Part shown: piece by piece, positions 35,892 to 45,300 of the stretch | Layout of the letters: every line of letters begins with the position of its first letter | How positions within the stretch are numbered: position 1 is the first letter of the stretch | DNA from: Tuwongella immobilis | GTDB taxonomy: Bacteria; Planctomycetota; Planctomycetia; Gemmatales; Gemmataceae | Reading direction: 5' to 3' | NCBI RefSeq assembly: GCF_901538355.1 | Contig: NZ_LR593887.1 | Coordinates: 868,001-932,000, forward strand | DNA length: 64,000 nt | The notes under the pieces: generated by a model | Databases searched by the model: none | Told to the model about the DNA's origin: nothing | What the model saw: the letters and a program-made list of their open reading frames with translations, nothing else | Made by a program: the position numbers and the translations under genes

Positions 35892-36746
35892 TCATTTCTT
35901 GGCATTGAGCCGCTGCACATGCAAATGGGCAATGTCCCACATGTAATGACTAATGGGAATGCCGTCGGCTTTCGTGAGTTCGGCCTTGGCCTCTTCCGGC
36001 TTGCCGATGGCTTCCAGATACAGCCCCAAATACAAGTGCGTGTAGAACATCCGCTCTTGTTTGCCTTGCTCGGGGAGTTTGGGATCGCTGGCGACGGCGA
36101 TCACCTTTTCCGGGGTGCTTCGGCCTTGTAAGAGAGCGTAAATTTCCATCATCGGAATCCGCTCATCCGGCGTGACCTTCAGCAATCCTGCCCGCGCCTT
36201 TTCGACGCCATCCAACCGAGCCGTGCAGAGAAAGTGCCAGAAGACGTTCTCAACATCGTTCCCGTACACCACCTCGCCCGCCTTGAACTGCTTCGCACCC
36301 TCGGCGTACCGCCCAGCGTAATAATTGGCGATGCCATACCGCCAATGGCTGGAATACGAAGTGGGCCGCGCTTTGATGTATTTCTCAAAGTCGCTGATTG
36401 CTCCGTTCACGTCACCCGCTTTTAGCTTGGCATCGCCGCGATGATCGACTGCGATGATGAGCGTGGGTTCCAGTTCCAGAGCCTTCGTGTAATCGGCAAT
36501 CGATTCGGCATGTTTGCGGAGCAGCGCAAAGGCTTCCGCCCGGAGATAATGCGCCGGCCCACTCTTGGGATCCAGTTTCAGCGCTTCCTGAGCCGCCTTC
36601 ATGGCCCCATCCGCATCCTTCGATTTCACGGCTTCATACGCTTGCGTCAGTGCCGTTTCCAGCGGACTCACCTGCTTCGCGGTGACCTGGTTCGCGGCCA
36701 CCAGCATCCCGACCACCAGCGCCATCCGAGCATACCAACGCTTCAT
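35892..36746 (-). CDS. secreted TPR protein
   Basis: 284 aa: signal peptide MKRWYARMALVVGMLVAANQ (VTA-K), then about four TPR-like repeats, e.g. 'DGAMKAAQEALKLDPKSGPA', 'AESIADYTKALELEPTLIIA' and 'GAISDFEKYIKARPTSYSSH', then a C-terminal helical part 'HLYLGLYLEAIGKPEEAKAE'. It resembles NlpI-like periplasmic TPR scaffolds. It is convergent with the GH17-like gene, with 25 bp between stops. A role in a protein complex is inferred from the fold only. Confidence 0.85.
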   Translation of the reverse strand: MKRWYARMALVVGMLVAANQVTAKQVSPLETALTQAYEAVKSKDADGAMKAAQEALKLDPKSGPAHYLRAEAFALLRKHAESIADYTKALELEPTLIIAVDHRGDAKLKAGDVNGAISDFEKYIKARPTSYSSHWRYGIANYYAGRYAEGAKQFKAGEVVYGNDVENVFWHFLCTARLDGVEKARAGLLKVTPDERIPMMEIYALLQGRSTPEKVIAVASDPKLPEQGKQERMFYTHLYLGLYLEAIGKPEEAKAELTKADGIPISHYMWDIAHLHVQRLNAKK

Positions 36747-37006
36747 GCGATCTTCCTTTGGTTGACCATCAGGGGATTCCTACCCTGCCGATGATACCCG
36801 AATCCCCATGAATTTCCCGCACGAAAAATGCCAACTCCCCCCACGCACCCGCCAAATCCGGAGCGAGGAAATCAGTCAGCCAATGTCGAGCAATCGCACG
36901 TCGATCTTGAAAAGGACGCGATTCGCAAGAATAATAGTACATGGATGAGGGGTGAAGTGTCGGATTCGGAGTCGCATATCGGTTTGATTGATGATTAGGA
37001 TTGCCT

Positions 37007-37810
37007 GTGAATGAACTCGAATGCGACATTTTGATTTTCTTCGCCACGACCACCGAAAAAGAGCAATTGGAGCATGTGGCCAGCGAGCTCGGTATCCCGT
37101 TTCAGAAAAAGAAAGACAGCCGTCTGGGACGGTACTACCACATGGGAGTCATTGGCTCGAATCGAGTTCGAGCAGTGCAAACCAAAATGGGATCGTTTTT
37201 CCACCAGGCTTCGGCTTCCCAAGCGATCCGTTTTCTCAATGCGACCTCGGCGAAATCGATTATTCAAGTGGGCATGGCTTTCGGGATCGATCGGAGTATT
37301 CAAAACTACGGAGATGTGCTCGTTTCCGAATGGATTTTCCCCTACGATTATCGCATCGTTGAACATTGTGCAGGGAATGAACATCAGCCAGAGTCGTATC
37401 GGAATGTTTACCAGAAGGCCAACCGGTTTGTGGCGAAGGAACAACTGGTGACGATGCTGACAAATGCGTCGCTCAAAGACGAATCGCTCCGGGTGCATTC
37501 TGGCGGTTTGTTGTCGGGAGGAGCTCGGATTCGCAGTCAGCGATTTTTGCGGGATCTCTTGGAGGATGTGACCGACAACAACCCGCCCGGCGGTTATATT
37601 GGCGGTGAGATGGAAGGGGTCGGATTGCTCGCGGCTTGTGATTCCAACGATCCGATCTGGGTGGTGGTGAAGGGAATCTCAGATTTTGCCGATGACTCGC
37701 AGCAAGCCAACGTAAAGCAGTATCGGGAAACCGCTTGTCGAAATGCGGCGATGTTGGTGTTGCGTGCGATTCAAGGCTTGGAACAGTCCGCTGATGAGAT
37801 GGAGACGTGA
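37007..37810 (+). CDS. nucleoside phosphorylase/nucleosidase-fold protein
   Basis: 267 aa from the GTG at 37007 (AGGA 8 nt upstream; the TTG at 37001 is too close). The PNP_UDP-type fold shows 'DILIFFATTTEKEQLEHVAS' at the start, 'IIQVGMAFGI', the substrate-binding 'GGEMEGVGLL' and the catalytic-acid loop 'VVKGISDFAD'. Enzymes of this fold cleave nucleosides or MTA/SAH. Stand-alone versions of this domain also serve as effectors in bacterial conflict systems. The next gene starts 1 bp after its stop, giving a tight two-gene operon with an unknown protein. No housekeeping purine genes lie nearby. Confidence 0.85.
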   Translation: MNELECDILIFFATTTEKEQLEHVASELGIPFQKKKDSRLGRYYHMGVIGSNRVRAVQTKMGSFFHQASASQAIRFLNATSAKSIIQVGMAFGIDRSIQNYGDVLVSEWIFPYDYRIVEHCAGNEHQPESYRNVYQKANRFVAKEQLVTMLTNASLKDESLRVHSGGLLSGGARIRSQRFLRDLLEDVTDNNPPGGYIGGEMEGVGLLAACDSNDPIWVVVKGISDFADDSQQANVKQYRETACRNAAMLVLRAIQGLEQSADEMET

Positions 37811-37811
37811 C

Positions 37812-38450
37812 ATGTCGGAACTCGAACCATTTTTCAGCACGAGCACGTCCACTCCCCGGAGTCATCCGATCGTTCGAATGTTGCACAAGTATCAGTCGAA
37901 GCCTGATTTTGCGAATGCCTTCGTGAAAATCTCGGTCGGACCTGTGAGGTTAGGGAGTCCGCAAACGCGGTTCGTATTGGGGTATCTCAATTCTCAAAAT
38001 CAGACCATTGAACAGAAACTCCAGCTATGGGATGCAACGGCTGATCGTTCGCTGTTGCAAGAGCGGGTACGGGCTCTCGATGAAGAGAACGAAATTCGGC
38101 GGTTCGGTCTGGGGCTGCGTGCTGCATTTCAGCAGATTGAACGCCAACACAGTGATGGGTTCTTCAATTCGGTGCTGATCGACTTTGTGGATCACAGTCC
38201 ATTTGCGAAGGCGGAGCCGATTCAACAGTTGCGACACTCGATTACGGTGCGGCCGATTCCCAACCAGCGGCACCGAGTTGAGGATTGCCGGGCGATGATT
38301 CAAACGGTCCTCCGGGATCGATGGCAAGAATTGCTCCATTTGGAATATGATTCCGAAACCGCAGAACGAATCCTTGTGGGGGCACTCGCTTACTATTTGG
38401 ATCAGCGGTTTAGCATCTCCATTCGACGCAAACTCGGCTGGTCCTCGTAA
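37812..38450 (+). CDS. unknown partner protein of the phosphorylase-fold gene
   Basis: 212 aa, cytosolic. It starts MSELEPFFSTSTSTPRSHPI with GGAG 7 nt before the ATG, inside the end of the upstream gene. The middle is helical and charged (LLQERVRALDEENEIRRFGL), and the C-terminus is rich in Arg and aromatic residues. No known domain recognised. The 1-bp gap to the phosphorylase-fold gene implies stoichiometric co-production; it may be a sensor or regulatory subunit (inference). Confidence 0.75.
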   Translation: MSELEPFFSTSTSTPRSHPIVRMLHKYQSKPDFANAFVKISVGPVRLGSPQTRFVLGYLNSQNQTIEQKLQLWDATADRSLLQERVRALDEENEIRRFGLGLRAAFQQIERQHSDGFFNSVLIDFVDHSPFAKAEPIQQLRHSITVRPIPNQRHRVEDCRAMIQTVLRDRWQELLHLEYDSETAERILVGALAYYLDQRFSISIRRKLGWSS

Positions 38451-38502
38451 CTAGGACTTTCGTCAAGCGACGATCGCAAGTCCATTTCAATCGATGGAAA
38501 AC

Positions 38503-38544
38503 GCTCATGCCAGACGGCGATTGCGGTCGGCATGAGCATTTTTT
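38503..38544 (+). terminator. intrinsic terminator of the phosphorylase/partner operon
   Basis: GCTCATGCC (38503-38511) pairs with GGCATGAGC (38529-38537), extended by GAC/GTC beyond a one-base bulge, and is followed by ATTTTTTTC. It lies 53 bp past the partner gene stop. The remaining gap (38545-38781) has no gene I can support. Confidence 0.88.
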
Positions 38545-38781
38545 TCGTCGTCTTTTCGCAAATCGAGTCGCGAACCGCTTAGTCAATCGTTCTGGAAGAG
38601 TCTCGTGACCACCGAAATGCTCGATCGGGGTGGCATAATCGGCATGCGCGGAGCAATTGGCGTGCGGATGAGGGGGGCTTCGTGGATTCTCGGCGGGTTT
38701 CCGAATTGGGCGGTTGCATGCAATCCGATGAACATGGCAGTCTTGCCAAACACTCGCTCTCGGTAGAAAGGAATCGACCAC

Positions 38782-39255
38782 ATGCGAATGATCTGCTTCC
38801 GCTTGGCGGCGATCGCTTTGCTGGCCCTGTTCGGTGCCGCGAATTCCGCCTCCGCTCAACAAGTTCCCGTCGCCCCGGCTGCACCCGCTCCCGTGATGCA
38901 AGCTCCCGTGATGCAAGCTCCCGTGATGCACGCTCCGCACATGGAAGGTGGCGCATGCGAAACCTGCGGCCAAGTGGCGGCTCCGGCGAAGAAAGGCCTG
39001 TTCGCGGGCGTGTTCAGCCGCAAGTCCAGCTCGGCGGCGGCTCCCGCTTGCGGATGCAAAGACGTGCAGCCCAACGGCCAATGCACCACGGGCTGCGAAC
39101 CGTTCCAAAATGAAGGTTGCAGCACGTTCCATAAAGAAATGCGATTCCTCTTTGGCGGCTGCCGCAGCTTCTTTGGCTGCCCGCAATCGCCCTATGGCAA
39201 CGCCCCTCGCCCGGTGACCACGCCCTGCGAGTACGGCACCTTCCATCGCTGGTGA
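38782..39255 (+). CDS. small secreted Cys-rich protein
   Basis: 157 aa. Signal peptide MRMICFRLAAIALLALFGAA, cleavage near ASA-Q. A Pro/Ala segment contains three near-identical APVM(Q/H) repeats. The remainder has about 11 Cys, in pairs such as CETCG, CGCKD and CEPFQNEGC, and ends with CEYGTFHRW. It looks like an extracellular disulfide-stabilised or wall-linked protein; Cys-rich secreted proteins are common in planctomycete surfaces. AAGGA is 10 nt before the ATG. Function unknown. Confidence 0.78.
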   Translation: MRMICFRLAAIALLALFGAANSASAQQVPVAPAAPAPVMQAPVMQAPVMHAPHMEGGACETCGQVAAPAKKGLFAGVFSRKSSSAAAPACGCKDVQPNGQCTTGCEPFQNEGCSTFHKEMRFLFGGCRSFFGCPQSPYGNAPRPVTTPCEYGTFHRW

Positions 39256-39468
39256 TCCAATCCTGGTCGAATTCGGGTTCTCCCCCCCGTACCCCCAGGA
39301 ATCCGAAAACGATCACGGATTGATCCCACGCGACATTCGACCGGCAGTCGGCAAACGCACTCCCTCCGCGTTTGCTGGCTGGCCGGTTTGTTCATTTGCC
39401 ATACGCTGATCCGCATTCGGTGCGGTTGACCCCGCTCGATTCTCCGGCGGTTTCCCAGGGGCAATCCA

Positions 39469-40323
39469 ATGAGCGATACCTGGCGGTGGCGCTGGGCGAT
39501 GCTGCCGGCGGCGGGCTTGTTGATCGGCGGAGTGCTGCTGCCAATCCTGCTCACCATCCGCATCAGCGTTGCGCAAACGGAAGCAGGAACTTGGGATACG
39601 CCCAGCGGATGGACCATGCGCTACCACGCGGAACTGCTCTCGGAATCGAGCGGACGAGCCTTGATTCTCGGCACGCTGCTGCGCGGAATTGGCATCGCGA
39701 TTGGCACCTTGCTGGTGGCGTTGCCGGTGGCGCTCTGGCTGGCGGAACAGTCGCCACGCGTTCGCGGAATCGCCGTGCTGGTGATTTTGCTGCCGAAATT
39801 GGTCAGCGCGCTGGTGCTGGTGATCGGCCTGATGTGGCTGTTGGGGCCAGGCGGGCCGCTGAATTCCGGGCTGATGCTGCTGGGAGTGATCGCCGATCCG
39901 CTGCCGCTGACCAATGGGCCGGCGGGGGCGATGCTGGTCGAAATGCTGCTGCTGTTTCCCTATGCCGCGCTGATGCTGACGTTGGGACGCAGTCGGATTG
40001 ATCCGCTAGGCATTCAGGCCGCTCGCAGTCTAGGGGCAACTCCACGGCAGGTGTTGTGGCGGGTGATTCTGCCGCAGATGGGGCCAATGATTCGCATCAC
40101 CAGCGTTCTAATGCTCATTTGGGCGACCGGAGCGATTCTGGGGCCGTGGTTCTTTGGTCGGCCAACCGATTGGGGGCTGGCCGTGGAAGTGCAGCGGCAA
40201 CTCTTTGAGCGGCTGCAACTTCCGCGAGCGGCGGCGGCGGCGGTCTGGATGCTGATTCTCGTGGGCACGGCCGCACTGGGACTTTGGCAGCGACCCGTGC
40301 GGCGTTCCATGCCCCGAAATTGA
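39469..40323 (+). CDS. ABC transporter permease (inner membrane, binding-protein-dependent type)
   Basis: 284 aa with about six hydrophobic helices. The cytoplasmic EAA loop 'QAARSLGATPRQVLWRVILP' is the contact site for the ATPase and places it in the BPD_transp_1 family, closest in style to PotB/CysT-like permeases. GGGG lies 8 nt upstream of ATG 39469. No ATPase, binding protein or second permease gene lies beside it: the next gene is convergent, 7 bp away. It is either an orphan subunit or its partners are elsewhere. Confidence 0.88.
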   Translation: MSDTWRWRWAMLPAAGLLIGGVLLPILLTIRISVAQTEAGTWDTPSGWTMRYHAELLSESSGRALILGTLLRGIGIAIGTLLVALPVALWLAEQSPRVRGIAVLVILLPKLVSALVLVIGLMWLLGPGGPLNSGLMLLGVIADPLPLTNGPAGAMLVEMLLLFPYAALMLTLGRSRIDPLGIQAARSLGATPRQVLWRVILPQMGPMIRITSVLMLIWATGAILGPWFFGRPTDWGLAVEVQRQLFERLQLPRAAAAAVWMLILVGTAALGLWQRPVRRSMPRN

Positions 40324-40330
40324 CCCCCGA

Positions 40331-41608
40331 TCAGAATGCGAGTCGTCGGCCGAAGCGATCCCGCAACACGCTCCAGCCGGGGGTGCCAATGCCGTTGTCG
40401 CTGAGCCATAACCGCAATAGACGATTGAGGTAGGGCGAATTGGCAATCGCCTGCGCTCCGGGAAAGCCCAACCGATTGACGGTGAGGTTGAGTTCCCGCA
40501 GCCCGGCGAGCGTCGGTTCGTTGGCGATCACCAGAGCGGCCTCGGGGGGCAACTCCAATTGCGATAGCTCCAATCGGCGCATCGGTCGCATCTGCCCGCT
40601 GCCGGTGAGCGCGGCGATCGATTCCGTGTCGAGCCGATGTCCCACCAGCGACAGGCTTTGCAGTTGGCCCAACACGCGGGATTGCGCCAGCGCGCGAATC
40701 CCCTCGGGGCCAATGTTGCTCCAGGCGATGCTGAGTTGCTGCAAATTCCGCATGCTTGGCGCGGCCAACAGGGCGGCCAATCCCGCATCGCCAATCGGGT
40801 CACGCACTTGCAGTTCGCGGATGCCAGTCAGAAACGGCGATGCCGCCAGCGCTGCGCAGCCGTCTTCCGAGAGGTTGCACGTCCACAATCGCAAGGCTCG
40901 CAGTTGTTCCAATTCGCGTCGCGTGGCGATGCTGGCGAGTCCGGAGTCGCCCAGCGGATTTTGCCGCAGTTCCAACGTGTGCAGGCGTTGAAAGATCGGC
41001 GATCGCATCAGTGTGAGAATGCCTTCGGTGCTCACGCGGGCATTGGCCAATCGCAACTCGGTCAATTGCGTCAGATGTGGCGATTCGCATAAGATCGTCA
41101 ATCCTTCGTCGGTCAACGGCAATCCCTGGAAGGAAAGTCGTTGCAGGCGTTGGAGTTCCGGCAATCGCACGAATTGCGACATCAGGCGCACCAGATCGCC
41201 CAAGAGAATCCCGCTGGTGCGACCGCTTAGGAAATCCTGCCGACTGGTGCCGATCAATTCCAGGGCATGAATGGGGCCGATTTGCCAGATGGCCTTCGGA
41301 TCGGCGAAGAATTCGTCCAAATGCAGCGAGACTTCGCCGGGCAGCCCGCGCGTGTGGCGGATCTGCACGGAAATGGGCAGCGATGCCGGCCGACGCGCCG
41401 CTCCACCGCTGAGCAGATCGTGCTGACGGTCTTCCAAATCCGCTCGATTTGGGGCATCAATATCCAACCCCTCTAGCGCAATTTGCACGCGAATCAGCTC
41501 GGCCCGGTCGTATTGGTCGTGTTCTTCCAACCAATCGGCGTACATCAGCCGGGGATAATCATCCTGCGGGGCGTTGAGAATGCTCTGTAGAAAGGTTGCT
41601 TCGTCCAT
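40331..41608 (-). CDS. leucine-rich repeat protein with TIGR02996-like leader (paralogue 1)
   Basis: 425 aa. Residues 1-45 (MDEATFLQSILNAPQDDYPR, then LMYADWLEEHDQYDRAELIR) match the short 'repeat-companion' TIGR02996 domain found before repeat proteins in Gemmata-type and myxobacterial genomes. Ten or so leucine-rich repeats follow ('LQRLSFQGLPLTDEGLTILC', 'LHTLELRQNPLGDSGLASIA'). No signal peptide, so cytosolic. It is probably a protein-interaction scaffold. It lies 114 bp downstream of a diverged paralogue on the same strand. Confidence 0.88.
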   Translation of the reverse strand: MDEATFLQSILNAPQDDYPRLMYADWLEEHDQYDRAELIRVQIALEGLDIDAPNRADLEDRQHDLLSGGAARRPASLPISVQIRHTRGLPGEVSLHLDEFFADPKAIWQIGPIHALELIGTSRQDFLSGRTSGILLGDLVRLMSQFVRLPELQRLQRLSFQGLPLTDEGLTILCESPHLTQLTELRLANARVSTEGILTLMRSPIFQRLHTLELRQNPLGDSGLASIATRRELEQLRALRLWTCNLSEDGCAALAASPFLTGIRELQVRDPIGDAGLAALLAAPSMRNLQQLSIAWSNIGPEGIRALAQSRVLGQLQSLSLVGHRLDTESIAALTGSGQMRPMRRLELSQLELPPEAALVIANEPTLAGLRELNLTVNRLGFPGAQAIANSPYLNRLLRLWLSDNGIGTPGWSVLRDRFGRRLAF

Positions 41609-41722
41609 CGTTCCGGTTCCCCGCTCCCTGCTTGGAGATTTGGGGTAGTGTATCATGCCCTGGCCCAATTGCGACCGCTCGTCTGCGTTGATGGATTCGG
41701 AGTCGGGAGCGTCGTCGCAGGT

Positions 41723-43027
41723 TCAGTCTGGATGAGGAAGCCCGGCGGGAATTCGGGCAGATTCCGCGAGTTTCTGTCGGGCATCGAACCATTCGCGGAC
41801 TTGTTGCGATTCCGCGCGGGAGAGGTGTAGCGTCGTCACCATCAAGCGGCAGTCGGGCGATAGCCGATTGCTTTCCGCCAAGTGACGCAACGTCTGCATC
41901 TGTAACGGGATGCGTTCGAGCCGCAATTCTCGCAAATTCGTCCAAGTGCCCGTTGACAGCATGGCAAGAATCGTCTCATCGCGGATGCCGGTGCGGGAGA
42001 GATCCAGCAACCGCAAGTGATCGGCGAATCGGGAGCGTGCCAAGGCTTGCCCGGCGGCTTCGGTGATGGGCGTGGCCCACAGCGACAGGCTTTGCAACTG
42101 CCGCAAGCGGGGCGATTCGGCGAGTTGGATCACGGCCGGATCATGAATGTCATTCCACGCCAGATCCAGATGCCGAAGTGCGGGCAGGCCATCGTGTTGC
42201 GTCCAACGGATCAGACAGCGGGAATCCAATCCCGGCCCCAGCGATAGCGATTCCAATTCCGTGGCATGCGGACTTTCGAGCATCGCCATCCAGGTGGAAT
42301 GGTCGATGTTTTGATCCGGAATATGGAACGCCCGTAGTTTCGCAAAACTGGGGCGAGTCAACAGTTGGCGAATGCCTTCCGGGGTGAGCGAATTCGATTC
42401 CAAGTCCAATTGTCGCAGTCGGGGGAGGCGAGGGGAGGCGAGCAGTTGATCGACAAAGCGACTATCCGCATGGTTGCGCAGCAGATTCAACGATTCCAGC
42501 GTGACCAATTCGGAGATTTCCAGCAGCGGCGCGAGACTGCGGCTGTTCATCCCGGCATTGAGCAGTTCCAGCGTGCGCAGCCGCGACCCTTGCAGCATGA
42601 CCGACAGGCGGCGGAGAATCTGCTCGACAATGGCGGGCATTTCCACCTGCGAACAATCGATGCTCAGTCGCTCCAACGGTGTTTGCTGAATGAGAATCGG
42701 CAGATCGGCGGGTAGCACCAGCGGATTGATGCGCACCGCAATCGGAAATCCCCGCTCGTGAATCAGTTGCGAACGGGTGGCATGCGATAGTTGCGGATAC
42801 CATTCTGCGGAATGGGCATGCAGACGCAGGGCCGCGCTCTGTTGAAATTGCCGCGCCTGCGGATCATATGGCGATGCCCCGGCGGCGGCGGCGCATTGTT
42901 CGCGGATGAATGCGGCCCGTTCGGGTTGCTGATGTTCTTCGCACCAATCGGCAAATGCCAAGCGGGGCAGAAGCTCATTCGGCGATTCCCGAATGGCCGC
43001 CAACAGGGCCGCCGCGGAATCGATCAT
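41723..43027 (-). CDS. leucine-rich repeat protein with TIGR02996-like leader (paralogue 2)
   Basis: 434 aa from ATG 43027. The leader 'LLAAIRESPNELLPRLAFAD' then 'WCEEHQQPERAAFIREQ' matches paralogue 1. Leucine-rich repeats follow through most of the protein ('LRQLDLESNSLTPEGIRQLL', 'LRLLDLSRTGIRDETILAML'). Its ATG overlaps the stop of the WD40 gene upstream (ATGA, 43024-43027), so translation is coupled to it. Residues diverge strongly from the neighbour, which argues for an old duplication. Confidence 0.88.
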   Translation of the reverse strand: MIDSAAALLAAIRESPNELLPRLAFADWCEEHQQPERAAFIREQCAAAAGASPYDPQARQFQQSAALRLHAHSAEWYPQLSHATRSQLIHERGFPIAVRINPLVLPADLPILIQQTPLERLSIDCSQVEMPAIVEQILRRLSVMLQGSRLRTLELLNAGMNSRSLAPLLEISELVTLESLNLLRNHADSRFVDQLLASPRLPRLRQLDLESNSLTPEGIRQLLTRPSFAKLRAFHIPDQNIDHSTWMAMLESPHATELESLSLGPGLDSRCLIRWTQHDGLPALRHLDLAWNDIHDPAVIQLAESPRLRQLQSLSLWATPITEAAGQALARSRFADHLRLLDLSRTGIRDETILAMLSTGTWTNLRELRLERIPLQMQTLRHLAESNRLSPDCRLMVTTLHLSRAESQQVREWFDARQKLAESARIPAGLPHPD

Positions 43028-45138
43028 CGTCCCAAAATCCTCACCATTCCGGGTTGATTCTTGCGTTTGGTCGTTTCGGCGAATTCCGCCAGCGATTGCG
43101 TTTGCATTCCGGTTTTCGTCCAACTTACGGCTACGAGTTCGGCTTCTCCCGTGGGATCGGCCCGATAGTAACCGTTCGCCTGCACTGCCGCTAACGTCTC
43201 GGCGGTGGTCAGCAGCGTGACGCGGGGGATGCCCGTGGCAGCGTCGAACAAGCGGATGACGCCATCTGGCGTGCCTTGGATCATCGTGCGGCCATCGGTG
43301 GTGAGTGCCGTCAAATGGGCCGGGCCGAGCGTCCGCAGCGCTGGCGAGGTTTTCCCGGTCCGCATCGATAGCGACATCGCCGTGAAATTCCCCCGTCCCA
43401 GGAAAATGGAATTGCTGTCAGTCGTCCAGGCCAAGCCCGTGACCGTCGGCGGACTGCCGATGGGCAGCGTGAATTCCTGAAGCGTCTTGCCGGTGGTCGG
43501 CTGCACAATCCGGATGACATTATCTTCCGCTCCCGCCGCCAGGAACTTTCCGCTGGGCGAAAAGGCCAGCGAGCGAATCGGCTTGCTGATGCTGATGCCA
43601 TGCGTCGGTTTGCCGGTGCTGCTGTTATACATGCGGAGATCGTAATTGATGTCGCCCGTCGCAATCAAGGCGTTATCGCGGGACCACGCCAGCGCGGCGA
43701 TGGTCTTTTGGTGGCCGGAGAGCGTCACCTGACTCATGTCGGATTTCGGCGACCAGATGCGCACCGGGTCGGTGTCGGTCCCAGCGGCAGCAAGTCGGCC
43801 ATCGCCCGCGAATGCAACCTGCGTGATGGGCGTGGAGTGGCCCTTGAGTTCGCGGAGGATTTTCCCCGAGGTGGCATCGCTGATGCGGACCATTTTGTCG
43901 ATGCCGCCGGTCGCAATCTGCTTGCCATCCGCCGAAAATGCAATCGCAGTGACGCCGCCGACATGTTCCGGTAACGTGCCCAACGATTTGCCGGTGTTGA
44001 CATCCCACAGCGACGGTTTTGCGTCGCCCAATCCCAACACCAACGGGCGGCCTGGTTGCCACATCGGACGCACGGTGCCGGTGGCGATAGCGAATCCCGC
44101 CTCCGGCTTGGTTTCCCCCACGCGGAATGGAACGACCTTGGTGAGTGCGAGTCCGAATCCGAGAGGTTCGCCGCTGGGAAATCGCAATTCCGTGGCGACC
44201 AGTGGAATCGCCTTGGTCGCTTTGAAATCGTCACCGGAATGCTGCGTCCAACTGTTATTCGCTGCCTTGATGAATAGCTCGCCCTTGGGAGCCTGTGCGA
44301 TTGCATAGCCAGGCATGGTGACTTTCACCGTGTCGAGTTTGCCATCGCGATAGCGTTGCACCGTTGTCGCGGAGCCAATCCAGGCTTCTTTCTCGCCGAT
44401 TCCACGTTCCAGAGCGAGAATCGTTGGCACTTCCGCCGCTTCTTCCGGAATCGGTTTACCGGTGCTCAGATCCAGCGACACGACCCCCGTGCTGGCCACC
44501 GCGACGAGCAATTGCGTGCCATCTCGGGTGTACATCAAACTGAGGATGCGGGTGCCCTGATCGCTGACGAATTTCTCCCGTCCGCTGGGCAGATCCCACC
44601 CGGTTACCGTGCCACTGGTGCCGCCGCCGCAGATCAGCGATTGCCCATCGGGTGCCCAGGCGAGCGTGGTGGTGTAGGTGCTGGCTTTGAGAATGCGAAG
44701 CGGATTGCCCGTTTTGCGATCCCACAATCGCACGGTGTTATCAAAGCTGCCCGCACTGGCGAGCGTTTGCCCATCGGGCGACCAGGCGACATCCAGCACA
44801 TAGTAATCGTGCCCAACCAGGCAATGCACGAGTTTGCCGGTTGTGGTGTCCCACACACGAACATTGGCATCATTTCCCGCCGTGGCGACCAGTTGCCCAT
44901 CGGGTGAGACGGCCATGGTCCGCACGCCGCCAGAATGCAGCCGACTTTCGATCGACCATGAGAGAATCCCCTTGATCGGGGTAGGTTGCTGAACGATTGC
45001 TCGCGGACTGAGCGGCTCACCTGGTTTGATGGAAATGCCCATTTGCGGAATGAGCACCTTCGCCGGGACACTGTCCTGTGCCACCAGACACGAACCCAAC
45101 CCGAGCATCGCCACGAACGCCAAAAATCGTCGCATCAT
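43024..45138 (-). CDS. secreted WD40-repeat protein
   Basis: 704 aa. Signal peptide MMRRFLAFVAMLGLGSCLVA. At least ten WD40 repeats such as 'VRTMAVSPDGQLVATAGNDA', 'DVAWSPDGQTLASAGSFDNT' and 'AIAFSADGKQIATGGIDKMV' suggest two beta-propellers. It may be anchored, as GSC before LVAQ is not a perfect lipobox. GGAG lies 9 nt before ATG 45138. The stop overlaps the next LRR gene by four bases, an unusual coupling of a secreted to a cytosolic protein. Confidence 0.88.
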   Translation of the reverse strand: MMRRFLAFVAMLGLGSCLVAQDSVPAKVLIPQMGISIKPGEPLSPRAIVQQPTPIKGILSWSIESRLHSGGVRTMAVSPDGQLVATAGNDANVRVWDTTTGKLVHCLVGHDYYVLDVAWSPDGQTLASAGSFDNTVRLWDRKTGNPLRILKASTYTTTLAWAPDGQSLICGGGTSGTVTGWDLPSGREKFVSDQGTRILSLMYTRDGTQLLVAVASTGVVSLDLSTGKPIPEEAAEVPTILALERGIGEKEAWIGSATTVQRYRDGKLDTVKVTMPGYAIAQAPKGELFIKAANNSWTQHSGDDFKATKAIPLVATELRFPSGEPLGFGLALTKVVPFRVGETKPEAGFAIATGTVRPMWQPGRPLVLGLGDAKPSLWDVNTGKSLGTLPEHVGGVTAIAFSADGKQIATGGIDKMVRISDATSGKILRELKGHSTPITQVAFAGDGRLAAAGTDTDPVRIWSPKSDMSQVTLSGHQKTIAALAWSRDNALIATGDINYDLRMYNSSTGKPTHGISISKPIRSLAFSPSGKFLAAGAEDNVIRIVQPTTGKTLQEFTLPIGSPPTVTGLAWTTDSNSIFLGRGNFTAMSLSMRTGKTSPALRTLGPAHLTALTTDGRTMIQGTPDGVIRLFDAATGIPRVTLLTTAETLAAVQANGYYRADPTGEAELVAVSWTKTGMQTQSLAEFAETTKRKNQPGMVRILGR

Positions 45139-45300
45139 GGGGCCACTCCAAGAAGATCGAATCGCCCCACGATACCATCCCCCGCCCCCAACGCGAAGCA
45201 ATTTCGCTGCATGGAATCACGCCACGGACGAGAAAATCAAAAATGTGGAAATTTTTCGCGGAGTCGATCATGCACTTCGCGATTTCAATCGAACTCCGCA

